64,000 nucleotides of DNA from NCBI GenBank assembly GCA_021414085.1, contig JAIOPC010000017.1, positions 62,001-126,000 of the forward strand. The letters are read 5' to 3'. The position numbers were made by a program, and so were the translations under genes. This DNA comes from Actinomycetes bacterium (GTDB lineage: Bacteria > Actinomycetota > Acidimicrobiia > Acidimicrobiales > Ilumatobacteraceae). Positions 1-10,169 of the stretch are shown here, in pieces; within the stretch, counting starts at the first letter, position 1, and each line of letters opens with the position of its first letter. The notes below the pieces were generated by a model that made no database searches, was not told the origin of the DNA, and was given only the letters and a program-made list of their open reading frames with translations.

Positions 1-150
1 ACCCTCGGCGAAGTGCACCCACGCCAACCCGGCGTCGTAGCGATGGCCGCGGAACTCGCGGTCGTCGGTCGCCTTCGGCGGATGATCGGCGAGCAATGTG
101 TCGATCGCCTTGGTGACGAGTGCGAGCTGAGGATCGTCGGGGGTACTCAT
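1..150 (-). CDS. Acyl-CoA dehydrogenase, N-terminal fragment (runs off window)
   Basis: Only the first 50 codons are in the window, read leftwards from an ATG at 148-150. The peptide begins MSTPDDPQLALVTKA and contains the stretch DAGLAWVHFAEG. That stretch is typical of the N-terminal helical domain of actinobacterial FAD-dependent acyl-CoA dehydrogenases (FadE type), where it leads into the GLG part of the domain. The enzyme would oxidise an acyl-CoA to the 2-enoyl-CoA in the cytoplasm. It lies 59 nt downstream of prfC on the same strand. The catalytic domain is outside the window, so substrate and activity cannot be judged. Confidence 0.7.
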   Translation of the reverse strand, partial: MSTPDDPQLALVTKAIDTLLADHPPKATDDREFRGHRYDAGLAWVHFAEG

Positions 151-209
151 GGCGACAGTCTCGCCGTCGCGAACCGTCGAGTGCGAGTCCTGGTGCGGTC
201 GTCGGCGTT

Positions 210-1817
210 CTAGGACAGCGGAGTGGCGTCGGCGATGATCGGCTCGAGCGTCAGCTCTGGCTCGTCGCTCCTCAGCCGCTGCAACCGATAGCGGTTCTCG
301 AACAGGGCGACGAGCTCGCCGTCGCCGCGCGTGAGAATGCGGATGCCGCCGATCTGGCGTAGACGATCGGCCGATGCCTTGTCGGTGAGTCGAATCGCTT
401 GATATGGCGCCGACAGCAACTCGGTGGGCGCGCCGAACTCGCTGCCCAAGCGATGCACGAAGACCTCGAACTGCAGTTGGCCGACGGCGGCCAGCACGTT
501 CTCGATGTCGCCCATGTCGGGGTCGCGCAAGACCTGCACGACGCCCTCCTCGTCGAGTTGTTCCAAGCCCTTTCGGAACTGCTTGGCCTTCGCATTGTCG
601 AGTGGGCGGGCGCGGGCGAAGACCTCTGGTGCGAAGCGAGGAAGCGGGGGATACTCGACCGCCGAGCCGCTACTGCCCGCCTCGAACAACGTGTCGCCGA
701 TGTTGACGCCGCTGGCGTTGACCAGCCCGACCACGTCGCCCGGGAACGCATCGTCGACCGTTTCGCGGTCGGGACCAAATGCGGTTGTCGCATACTTGGT
801 CGTCATGTCGCGACCGGTGCGCGAGTTGGTCACTGACATGCCGCGCTCAAAGTGGCCCGAGCAGATGCGAGCGAAGGCAATGCGGTCGCGGTGCGACGGA
901 TCCATGTTTGCCTGCACCTTGAACACAAACGCGCTGAACGGCGCGGCAAGCGGGCGCGACTTGCCCTCGTTGTCGACGCGTGGCGATGGCGGCGGTGCTA
1001 GCTCGACGACGGCCTCCAGCAGCGTGCGCACGCCGAAGTTGGTGAGTGCCGACCCGATGAACACTGGCGTTGACTCGCCGGCAAGGAACGACGGCAGATC
1101 GAGGTCGGCGCCGATCGCTTGCAGCAGACCGATCTCGTCGATCGCTGTCTTCCATGCACGGCGACTCTCCGGCGGCGGATCGGCCGAAGCATCGGCGACA
1201 TCCGACGATTCCTCCAACGCCACCGACGCGCCGCGTGCGGTGCGCGTGAAACGCGTGTACCGGTTGTCGCGGCGGTCGATTAGCCCGACGAACTCCTCGC
1301 CGCTTCCCACCGGCCAGGTCACCGGTGTCGGACGCAGCTGGATCTGCGCCTCGATCTCGTCGAGTAACTCCAGCGGTTCGCGGCCGGGGCGGTCGTACTT
1401 GTTGAGGAACGTGATCACCGGCAGGTTGCGCGAACGGCAGACCTGGAACAGCTTGAGCGTCTGGCTCTCGATGCCCTTCGCGGCGTCGAGCACCATCACG
1501 ACTGCGTCGACCGCCGAAAGAACGCGATAGGTGTCCTCGCTGAAGTCGCGGTGGCCAGGCGTGTCGAGCAAGTTGATCGTGTGCTCGCCGTACGGGAACT
1601 GCAGCACGGTGGAACTGATCGAAATGCCGCGCTGCTGTTCGAGTTCCATCCAGTCGCTGCGTGCGCTGCGCCGACCTTCGCGGGCGTGCACCGCACCGGC
1701 TTCCTGGACCGCACCGCTGTACAGCAGGAACTTCTCGGTCAGCGTGGTCTTGCCCGCGTCGGGATGGCTGATGATGGCGAACGTGCGTCGCTGGCGGCTC
1801 TCGGCGATCACGTCCAT
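210..1817 (-). CDS. prfC: Peptide chain release factor 3
   Basis: Translational GTPase of 535 aa, the normal length for RF3. It recycles RF1/RF2 from the ribosome after termination. The G domain shows the P-loop HPDAGKTT at residues 18-25, the switch-II motif DTPGH at 85-89 and an NKYD guanine-specificity motif near residue 140. The RF3-type segment SDWMELEQQRGISI lies at 54-67, and the C-terminal RF3 domain (GQLQFEVFVHRL) is present. The start is the ATG at 1815-1817. It is divergent from the VOC gene on the right, with only 25 nt between starts. Nothing looks broken. Confidence 0.97.
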   Translation of the reverse strand: MDVIAESRQRRTFAIISHPDAGKTTLTEKFLLYSGAVQEAGAVHAREGRRSARSDWMELEQQRGISISSTVLQFPYGEHTINLLDTPGHRDFSEDTYRVLSAVDAVVMVLDAAKGIESQTLKLFQVCRSRNLPVITFLNKYDRPGREPLELLDEIEAQIQLRPTPVTWPVGSGEEFVGLIDRRDNRYTRFTRTARGASVALEESSDVADASADPPPESRRAWKTAIDEIGLLQAIGADLDLPSFLAGESTPVFIGSALTNFGVRTLLEAVVELAPPPSPRVDNEGKSRPLAAPFSAFVFKVQANMDPSHRDRIAFARICSGHFERGMSVTNSRTGRDMTTKYATTAFGPDRETVDDAFPGDVVGLVNASGVNIGDTLFEAGSSGSAVEYPPLPRFAPEVFARARPLDNAKAKQFRKGLEQLDEEGVVQVLRDPDMGDIENVLAAVGQLQFEVFVHRLGSEFGAPTELLSAPYQAIRLTDKASADRLRQIGGIRILTRGDGELVALFENRYRLQRLRSDEPELTLEPIIADATPLS

Positions 1818-1842
1818 GGCTGGACGAGGTTATCGTTTAGGC

Positions 1843-2202
1843 GTGAACGAAAGTCTGGGGATCGACTATCCGGTGCTCACACTCGATGTCGCCGATCTCG
1901 AGCGCCAGACGGCGTTCTGGTGCGCGGCGTTCGGCTACGAACACAAGGGCGGAATCGCGCAGTACCACGTGCTGGAGGACCCAACCGGCACATTGCCGAA
2001 GCTGTTGTTGCAGCGCGTGGCCGAGGCGAAGTCCGCCAAGAATCGACTGCACATGGATTTCCACGTTGCCGACGTCGAGGCGCAGGCCGCCCGCATCGAA
2101 GGGCTCGGCGCCACCCGCCTTGGTCGCACCGAAGAGTTCGGCATTCACTGGGTGACGTTGCTGGACCCAGAGGGAAACGAGTTCTGCCTCGTCGTTACTT
2201 GA
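1843..2202 (+). CDS. VOC (glyoxalase-like) family protein
   Basis: Protein of 119 aa with one vicinal-oxygen-chelate repeat pair. It begins with a beta strand and helix (TLDVADLERQTAFWCAAFGYE) and ends with the hallmark DPEGNEF strand. Such proteins bind metals or small ligands and include lyases, dioxygenases and resistance proteins; the substrate here cannot be told. I chose the GTG at 1843 because it begins just before the first conserved strand; the longer upstream reading frame is antisense to prfC. Its 3' end overlaps the convergent DUF1275 gene by 8 nt. Confidence 0.85.
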   Translation: MNESLGIDYPVLTLDVADLERQTAFWCAAFGYEHKGGIAQYHVLEDPTGTLPKLLLQRVAEAKSAKNRLHMDFHVADVEAQAARIEGLGATRLGRTEEFGIHWVTLLDPEGNEFCLVVT

Positions 2203-2911
2203 CGCTTGTCGCGTGATGCCGTCGCCGTTCGATGGCGCCCACCAGCGACACCGCGGCGGGAATGAGCAGCAGCATTGGATTGGCACTCGTCGAAGCAGCG
2301 GCGAATGCTCCGCCGACGTAGGCCATCAGCACAACTGAGAGAACCACGATTGATGTGCGGCGGCGATGCTCGTCGGGCCGCGGCGTCTTTCTGAAGGCCA
2401 GCGCGGTCTTTTCACTGACGCGCACAACAGCGCCTGTTCCGTACGTCGTTGATACGGCAACCTCACCCACACGTCGCAATGCGATCGCCTGCAATCCCAT
2501 CGCAGCCGCACCGATCAGGATCACCGGGTAGTCGGCAGCTTTCGTCGTTGGCGAATACGTGATGTTGGCGATCCGCAGAATGAACGCCAGCAAGGTCAGC
2601 AGACCGGTCTCGACGAAGAGCAGCGCTGACGAATCAAGCAGCCTCTCGGAGCGAACGTGCGTGTCTAGCCGCGCCGCGCCGGCAATCACTCCCGCGGAGA
2701 ATCCCACTAGCGCAACCAACGCCGCGGCCGCTTGGCGCCCGTCGCGCACACCCGCCGACATCCCCAGGCGCACCAGGTTTCCGCTCATGTTGGCGACAAA
2801 CACTGGCGTGACGTTCTGGAAGACAAACGCATCCACAAACCCGGCGGCGGCAGCGAGGGCGGCAACAAGCGACAGCCTGCCTGATGCGTGGTGTTTGAGT
2901 TCTGCAGGCAT
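2195..2911 (-). CDS. DUF1275 (YoaK-like) membrane protein
   Basis: Integral membrane protein of 238 aa with about six hydrophobic segments. The N-terminal pattern AAAAGFVDAF..FVANMSGN is the DUF1275/YoaK signature (Gly-Phe-hydrophobic-Asp, then a conserved MSGN). The function of the family is unknown. The start is the ATG at 2909-2911, whose A overlaps the TGA of the upstream regulator gene (TGATG), so the two are probably translationally coupled. A longer in-frame start 18 nt upstream is possible. The regulator next door suggests ligand-controlled expression of the pair. Confidence 0.85.
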   Translation of the reverse strand: MPAELKHHASGRLSLVAALAAAAGFVDAFVFQNVTPVFVANMSGNLVRLGMSAGVRDGRQAAAALVALVGFSAGVIAGAARLDTHVRSERLLDSSALLFVETGLLTLLAFILRIANITYSPTTKAADYPVILIGAAAMGLQAIALRRVGEVAVSTTYGTGAVVRVSEKTALAFRKTPRPDEHRRRTSIVVLSVVLMAYVGGAFAAASTSANPMLLLIPAAVSLVGAIERRRHHATSVK

Positions 2912-3732
2912 CAGGCGATGCTGCGCCATGCAGCGAGTCGTTCGGCGCTGTCGTCGCCGGGTACGGGTAACTGGCACACGACCTTCAGCCCCGGCCACTC
3001 GCTCGGTGTCAGTTGTTGATACTCGAACGCAAGGTCGCCGGCACGCGGGTGGCGGTAGCGCCGTACGCGAGTTTGAAATTGGGCAACGTCGACCTGCGCC
3101 CACAGCGCAGCGAATGCGGGACTCGTGGCGTGTAAACGGTCGACAAGCGCGACCACTTTCGGATCAGCCCGCAGCCCGGCCGTGCCGGCGCGAAACTCGG
3201 CAAGAATGCGACGCGCTTGCGTGTCCCAATCGGCGACCAGTTCGACAGCGGTGGGCTCGGCGAAGATGACCCACAATAGGTTGCGGTCCTCGGGCTGCAG
3301 ATGATCGATCATTGGATACAGGTGCGACTGCGCGCGATTCCATGCGAGAAACTCCCAACGCGGCCCCAACACGTACGCCGGCGACGGGTTCATCGATTCA
3401 ATCAACCGCACCAGCGCATCCGGCGCGTGCTCGACCTCCGGCGCTGGATCGCTGGCCGTTCTGGTCGCTAAGGCGAGGAGGTGCTGACGCTGCGCTTCAT
3501 CAAGACGTAAGTTGCGCGCCAGCGCTTCGAGCACGTCGACCGACGCGTTGATTGGTCGGCCCTGCTCGAGCCACGTGTACCAAGTCACCGACACGCCGGC
3601 AAGGAGTGCGATCTCCTCGCGGCGCAACCCCGGCGTGCGTCGGGCGCGCCCCTGCGGTAGCCCGACGTCGGCCGGCTGCAATGCCTCGCGACGAGCGCGC
3701 AAGAACGCAGCCAGCTCGTCTCGTCGATTCAT
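2911..3732 (-). CDS. XRE-family regulator with MmyB-like ligand-binding domain
   Basis: DNA-binding protein of 273 aa. Residues about 5-85 form an XRE helix-turn-helix with the family's characteristic TPGLRREEIALLAGVS and YTWLEQGR segments. The rest (about 95-265) is the MmyB-like PAS-type domain, with LNPSPAYVLGPRWEFLAWN-like sequence at its beginning. Relatives regulate adjacent metabolic or transport genes in response to small molecules or fatty acids. It ends in a TGA that overlaps the DUF1275 start, so it probably heads a two-gene operon and may be autoregulated. The effector is unknown. Confidence 0.92.
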   Translation of the reverse strand: MNRRDELAAFLRARREALQPADVGLPQGRARRTPGLRREEIALLAGVSVTWYTWLEQGRPINASVDVLEALARNLRLDEAQRQHLLALATRTASDPAPEVEHAPDALVRLIESMNPSPAYVLGPRWEFLAWNRAQSHLYPMIDHLQPEDRNLLWVIFAEPTAVELVADWDTQARRILAEFRAGTAGLRADPKVVALVDRLHATSPAFAALWAQVDVAQFQTRVRRYRHPRAGDLAFEYQQLTPSEWPGLKVVCQLPVPGDDSAERLAAWRSIA

Positions 3733-3836
3733 CCGGCTATTCGATCACGCGGACGGCCCATGGAGGTGCCCGCAGCAGTGCGGCGGAGGTGGTGGTAGTG
3801 GTACCCCGCAGGCGGTTTAGCGGGCAGACTGGGCAG

Positions 3837-4922
3837 ATGACGGATCTGCAGGCCATGCTCGACGACCTGGAACTCTTGGTCAACACCGAGTCGCCGTCGT
3901 TTGACGTGCCGCGGTTGACTGAATCGGCGAAGGCGGTCGCCCGCATGATGGAACATCGGTTGGGTTCGTCACCGCAGATCATTGATGGCCCCGCCGGCCC
4001 ACACGTGCATTGGATCGCAGGCGGAACTCCGAAGGTCCTCATCGTCGGCCATCACGACACAGTGTTCCCGGTCGGTTCGTGCGCGGCGCGTCCGTTCACC
4101 GTCGCGGATGGCAAAGCGACCGGACCTGGAGTGTTCGATATGAAGGGCGGCATCGTGCTGGCCGTGCACGCGGTCGCGGCGCTAGCGGATCGCAGCGGCA
4201 TCGAGATTTTGATCACCAGCGATGAGGAGGTCGGCAGCGATACGAGTCGCGAACTGATCGAGCGGCGCGCGAAGGCGTGCGGCAACGTGCTGGTATTCGA
4301 GCCGAGCGCCGACGGCGGCGCGCTCAAAACCGCGCGCAAGGGCACGGGCACGTTCGAAGTAGTTGTGCACGGCAAAGCTGCCCACGCCGGATTGGAACCC
4401 GAGAAGGGCATCAACTCGCTAGTCGCCGCGGCCGAGCTCATCACACACATCGCAACATTCGGCGATCCCGCAACTGCGACGACAGTTACGCCCACCGTTG
4501 CTGCGGCTGGCACCGTCGACAACGTCGTGCCCGCCGAGGCGCGCGTGCGCGTTGACGTGCGAGTCGAGCAACCTGGCGAGAAGGAGCGGCTAGAGGCGTT
4601 GTTTGCGTCGCTAACCACGACGGTGCCAGGAGCGACGATTGAGGTGCACGGTGGTATCACCCGGCCACCGATGCCCGCGACCGCATCGGCGAAGTTGTTC
4701 CCGCTAGCGCAAGCGGCGGCGACCGACATCGGCATCGCGGAAGTGACCGGTGTAGGCGTTGGTGGTGGCAGCGACGGCAACTTCACGGCCGCAATCGGCG
4801 TGCCGACTCTCGATGGCATGGGCGCGACCGGTGGCGGCGCACACGCCGATCACGAATACGTGTTGGTCGACACCATGGTTGACCGCGCCCGCCTCGTCAC
4901 CGCCCTCATTCAACGCCTCTGA
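3837..4922 (+). CDS. M20 family metallopeptidase (carboxypeptidase G2-like)
   Basis: Di-zinc hydrolase of 361 aa in the M20A / glutamate-carboxypeptidase group. The metal site is complete: GHHDTV (His72, Asp74), bridging Asp101 in FDMKGG, catalytic and ligand Glu130-Glu131 in SDEEVG, Glu155 in FEPS, and a C-terminal His in HADHE. The inserted dimerisation domain (KAAHAGLEPEKG) is also present. Relatives cleave C-terminal glutamate or other N-acyl amino acids. There is no signal peptide, so it is cytoplasmic. The ATG at 3837 was chosen because it starts at the family N-terminus. It converges on argG across a GGGGGTTTC repeat region. Confidence 0.92.
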   Translation: MTDLQAMLDDLELLVNTESPSFDVPRLTESAKAVARMMEHRLGSSPQIIDGPAGPHVHWIAGGTPKVLIVGHHDTVFPVGSCAARPFTVADGKATGPGVFDMKGGIVLAVHAVAALADRSGIEILITSDEEVGSDTSRELIERRAKACGNVLVFEPSADGGALKTARKGTGTFEVVVHGKAAHAGLEPEKGINSLVAAAELITHIATFGDPATATTVTPTVAAAGTVDNVVPAEARVRVDVRVEQPGEKERLEALFASLTTTVPGATIEVHGGITRPPMPATASAKLFPLAQAAATDIGIAEVTGVGVGGGSDGNFTAAIGVPTLDGMGATGGGAHADHEYVLVDTMVDRARLVTALIQRL

Positions 4923-5010
4923 CGACGGGGGTTTCGTGCCGCCGCGCATGCGACGGGGGTTTCGTACACGTTTGCGAGCATGAAACCCCCCGCCTGCAGC
5001 AAACCCCCCG
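4923..5010. terminator. Bidirectional terminator-like repeat between M20 peptidase and argG
   Basis: A 15-nt direct repeat, CGACGGGGGTTTCGT, occurs at 4923-4937 and 4951-4965. The complementary arm GAAACCCCC occurs at 4982-4990, and AAACCCCCCG at 5001-5010. GGGGGTTTC at 4955-4963 can pair with GAAACCCCC at 4982-4990 over an 18-nt loop, giving a GC-rich hairpin usable from either strand. It fills the whole gap between two convergent genes, which supports a terminator role. Which arms pair is inference. Confidence 0.55.
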
Positions 5011-7688
<2,678 letters not shown>

Positions 7689-7712
7689 AGCCGCGGGCGC
7701 GATAGGGCGGGG

Positions 7713-7718
7713 TAGAAT
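7713..7718 (+). promoter_or_regulatory. Candidate -10 element for the L,D-transpeptidase genes
   Basis: TAGAAT at 7713-7718 is a good match to the sigma-70-type -10 hexamer. It sits 28 nt before the GTG start at 7746, in the short gap after the glycosyltransferase, and is followed by a GGAG ribosome-binding site at 7737-7740. No convincing -35 box is visible. Confidence 0.35.
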
Positions 7719-7745
7719 TCGTCGTCCGAATACCCCGGAGCTTGC

Positions 7746-8978
7746 GTGAATTCTCGTCCCCCCAACTCACGACCGAACCAGCCACGACGCCCGCAGTCTG
7801 GCGCGCCCCGGCAGCACGCGCCCCAGCCCGGTCGGCCGGCGGCGCGCCCCGCGGGTGCCCGTCCACCGGCCCGGCGCCCGGCACAGGCCGGCCACTCCTC
7901 GATGGGTCGCTGGACGCCCGTCTTCGCGTCGGCCGCTGTACTGGCTGTCGTCATCTTCGTGGGGTTCTCAGGCGGCGACAAGAACGAAGCGAGCAATACA
8001 ACTTTCGATCAGAACGCCGGCGCGGTCAACGAGTCGCTGACCGTTCCGAGCAGCATCGGCGAGCAGGTCGTGATCCCCACCGACCCGGCGGTCGAAAAGA
8101 CGCAGTTGACTTCTGAACTCAAGATCAACTCCTCGGGCCTGGCGGTTGCGGCCTTGCAGAACCGGCTGAAGGAATTGGCTTTCGATCCAGGTCCGGCCGA
8201 CGGTTACTTCGGCAACCAAACTCGCCAGGCGGTTTGGGCATTCGAGAAGCTGGTCCTTGGTACCCCGATGACGGAAGCGACCGGCCACGTCACCAACGAG
8301 ATGTGGCAGCTCATGCAGGACCCGATTGAGATTGCGCCACGCCGCGTGAAGGCAGTGACCTACAACCAGCGCCCCACGCACGCCGAGATCTATCTCGACA
8401 AGCAAGTCATGATCATCTTCACGGACGACAAGCCGGTGCTGATTACGCACATTTCTTCGGGCAGCGGCGAGACGTGGTGCGAGATCGTGACGTACAGCAT
8501 CGACGCGAAGGGCGAACCCTTGCCCGAGCCGCGCACTGCCGACGAGTGTGGCGAGTCCAAGACACCCGGCGGCGTGTTCTCGTTCTACCTCCGCTACGAG
8601 GGCAATCGCCAAGGGCCGTTGGGCGGTATGTGGAACCCCGTGTTCTTCAACTACGGCATCGCGGTGCATGGCGCCGACGAAGTTCCGCTGCACCCTGCCT
8701 CGCATGGTTGCATTCGCATCCCAAACAAGATCGCCGACTACTTCCCGAGTCTGGTGCAGAACAAAGACCGGGTGTACGTGTGGGATGGCATCAAGGAGCC
8801 CGAGGAATACTCCAAGGAAGAGAAGAAGCCACCGGGCAACTACCCCAACCCGGCCGCAACCACCAGCACGTCGACGACGGTGAAGAAGACCACCTCGACG
8901 ACTGTTGTGACGGCCACGACCATCGCGCCGACGACCACTCCATCCGCCACGACAACGACCGTCCCCACCACCTCTTGA
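7746..8978 (+). CDS. L,D-transpeptidase with peptidoglycan-binding domain (copy 1)
   Basis: Protein of 410 aa anchored with its N-terminus inside. Residues 1-55 are Pro/Arg/Ala-rich and cytoplasmic, followed by one membrane helix at about 57-74. A peptidoglycan_binding_1 repeat follows at about 118-190 (ALQNRLKELAFDPGPADGYFG). The YkuD catalytic domain spans about 210-345, with the signature HPASHGCIRIP carrying the catalytic Cys and His. The last 45 residues are a Thr-rich low-complexity tail. YkuD enzymes form 3-3 peptidoglycan crosslinks or attach proteins to the wall. The start is a GTG with GGAG five bases upstream. It is followed 16 nt later by a paralogue. Confidence 0.95.
   Translation: MNSRPPNSRPNQPRRPQSGAPRQHAPQPGRPAARPAGARPPARRPAQAGHSSMGRWTPVFASAAVLAVVIFVGFSGGDKNEASNTTFDQNAGAVNESLTVPSSIGEQVVIPTDPAVEKTQLTSELKINSSGLAVAALQNRLKELAFDPGPADGYFGNQTRQAVWAFEKLVLGTPMTEATGHVTNEMWQLMQDPIEIAPRRVKAVTYNQRPTHAEIYLDKQVMIIFTDDKPVLITHISSGSGETWCEIVTYSIDAKGEPLPEPRTADECGESKTPGGVFSFYLRYEGNRQGPLGGMWNPVFFNYGIAVHGADEVPLHPASHGCIRIPNKIADYFPSLVQNKDRVYVWDGIKEPEEYSKEEKKPPGNYPNPAATTSTSTTVKKTTSTTVVTATTIAPTTTPSATTTTVPTTS
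8868..8975 (+). repeat. Low-complexity ACC/ACG-rich tract coding a Thr-rich tail
   Basis: The 3' end of the first L,D-transpeptidase gene is made of Thr codons with Ser, Pro, Ala and Val interspersed. The tract is imperfect, without a fixed repeat unit, and resembles surface-protein linkers that may be O-glycosylated. Confidence 0.7.
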
Positions 8979-8994
8979 TCCACCGCGAGCAGCC

Positions 8995-10155
8995 ATGACC
9001 GTTCGTCGAACGCTGCAAAGTCATCCGGTTGGGCGATGGACGCCGGTTCTCGCGGCGGGCGTGATGTTGACGGCGGTGGTGTTCGCTGGCTCGCGCAATG
9101 ACGATTCGTCGGCCGCTGCCACAACTACGGTCGGCTTCACGACCACAAGCGTGCTCGACACCACGACCAGCTCGGTGCGCGAGAACCCCGGCGACGTCGA
9201 CATCGGCACGGTTCCACCGAGCACGCAGCCGCAGGTCGTTATCCCGACGGATCCGGCAATCGTGAAGACGCAATTGGCGGCGTCGATCAAGTACAAGTCC
9301 AAGGGCGACGACGTGCTGTTGTTACAACAACGCCTCAAGGATCTCGGCTTCGATCCCGGGCCTATCGACGGCACCTTTGGGCGGGCCACGCAACAGGCGT
9401 TGTGGGCGTTTGAGAAGCTGATCTTGGGCACGCCGTCGGATGCGGCAACCGGCGTGCTGACCAACGAAATGTGGCAAACGATGCAAGACCCAATCGCGAT
9501 TCAGCCACTACGCGAAGTGGGCGAGGGCAAGACCCACATGGAGATCTTCCTCGACAAGCAGGTCGCCATCGTGTTCACCAACGACAAGCCGGTCTTGGTC
9601 ACGCACATCTCTTCGGGCACCGGCGAGACGTGGTGCGAGATTGCGAAGTACAACACCGACGATTTTGGCCAACCGTTGGAAGTGCCGATCGAGAAGGACA
9701 TCTGCGGCGTCTCGAAGACTCCGGGGGGCGTGTTCAAGTTCTATCGCCGTGTTGAGGGCGAGCGAATTGGTGCACTCGGCAGCATGTGGAACCCGGTGTA
9801 CTTCAACTACGGCATCGCCGTGCACGGCTCCAGGAACGTTCCGCTGCACCCGGCGTCCCACGGCTGCATCCGCATCTCAATGGACATCGCCGACTACTTC
9901 CCGAGTCTGGTGGCCAACGGCGACAAGGTGTACGTGTGGGATGGCGTCAAGGAACCCGAGGCGCAGACCAAAGCCGACCGCACCCCGCCTTTCAACTATC
10001 CCAACCCGGCGGCCACGACATCCACCACCAGCACCTCAACGACGCTGCCACCCAGCACGACCGCTGCACCCACGACCACGGCTGCGCCAACCACCACTAC
10101 GACGTCAAGCACGACAACCACGTCGACCTCGACAACGGTGCCAACACCGCCGTGA
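8995..10155 (+). CDS. L,D-transpeptidase with peptidoglycan-binding domain (copy 2)
   Basis: Paralogue of the preceding gene, 386 aa. It lacks the long Pro/Arg-rich cytoplasmic leader and starts MTVRRTLQSH. The membrane helix is at about 14-32, followed by a peptidoglycan_binding_1 repeat (LLLQQRLKDLGFDPGPIDGTFG) and a YkuD domain with HPASHGCIRIS. A Thr-rich tail of about 45 residues ends the protein. Shared stretches such as QVVIPTDPA, ALWAFEKLILGTP and GETWCEI show a tandem duplication. Both catalytic sites look intact, so the copies may differ in timing or partner. The start is the ATG at 8995. Confidence 0.94.
   Translation: MTVRRTLQSHPVGRWTPVLAAGVMLTAVVFAGSRNDDSSAAATTTVGFTTTSVLDTTTSSVRENPGDVDIGTVPPSTQPQVVIPTDPAIVKTQLAASIKYKSKGDDVLLLQQRLKDLGFDPGPIDGTFGRATQQALWAFEKLILGTPSDAATGVLTNEMWQTMQDPIAIQPLREVGEGKTHMEIFLDKQVAIVFTNDKPVLVTHISSGTGETWCEIAKYNTDDFGQPLEVPIEKDICGVSKTPGGVFKFYRRVEGERIGALGSMWNPVYFNYGIAVHGSRNVPLHPASHGCIRISMDIADYFPSLVANGDKVYVWDGVKEPEAQTKADRTPPFNYPNPAATTSTTSTSTTLPPSTTAAPTTTAAPTTTTTSSTTTTSTSTTVPTPP
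10015..10150 (+). repeat. Low-complexity Thr-codon tract (copy 2 tail)
   Basis: ACC/ACG/ACT-rich 3' end of the second L,D-transpeptidase gene, coding TTT, TST and AAPTTT-type strings. It parallels the tract at 8868-8975 but differs in sequence and length, as expected for fast-evolving low-complexity tails. Confidence 0.7.
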
Positions 10156-10169
10156 CCTAACTGGTTGAG

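Noticed and set aside
424-1530. Long plus-strand open frame (368 codons) opposite prfC
   Set aside because: It is the antisense shadow of a clear release factor 3 gene. Its product is Ser/Arg-rich with no motif, as expected for high-GC antisense frames.
7968-8996. Minus-strand open frame of 342 codons opposite the first L,D-transpeptidase
   Set aside because: The transpeptidase has complete catalytic motifs in the other strand; the shadow product begins with Gly/Arg runs from the Thr-codon tract.
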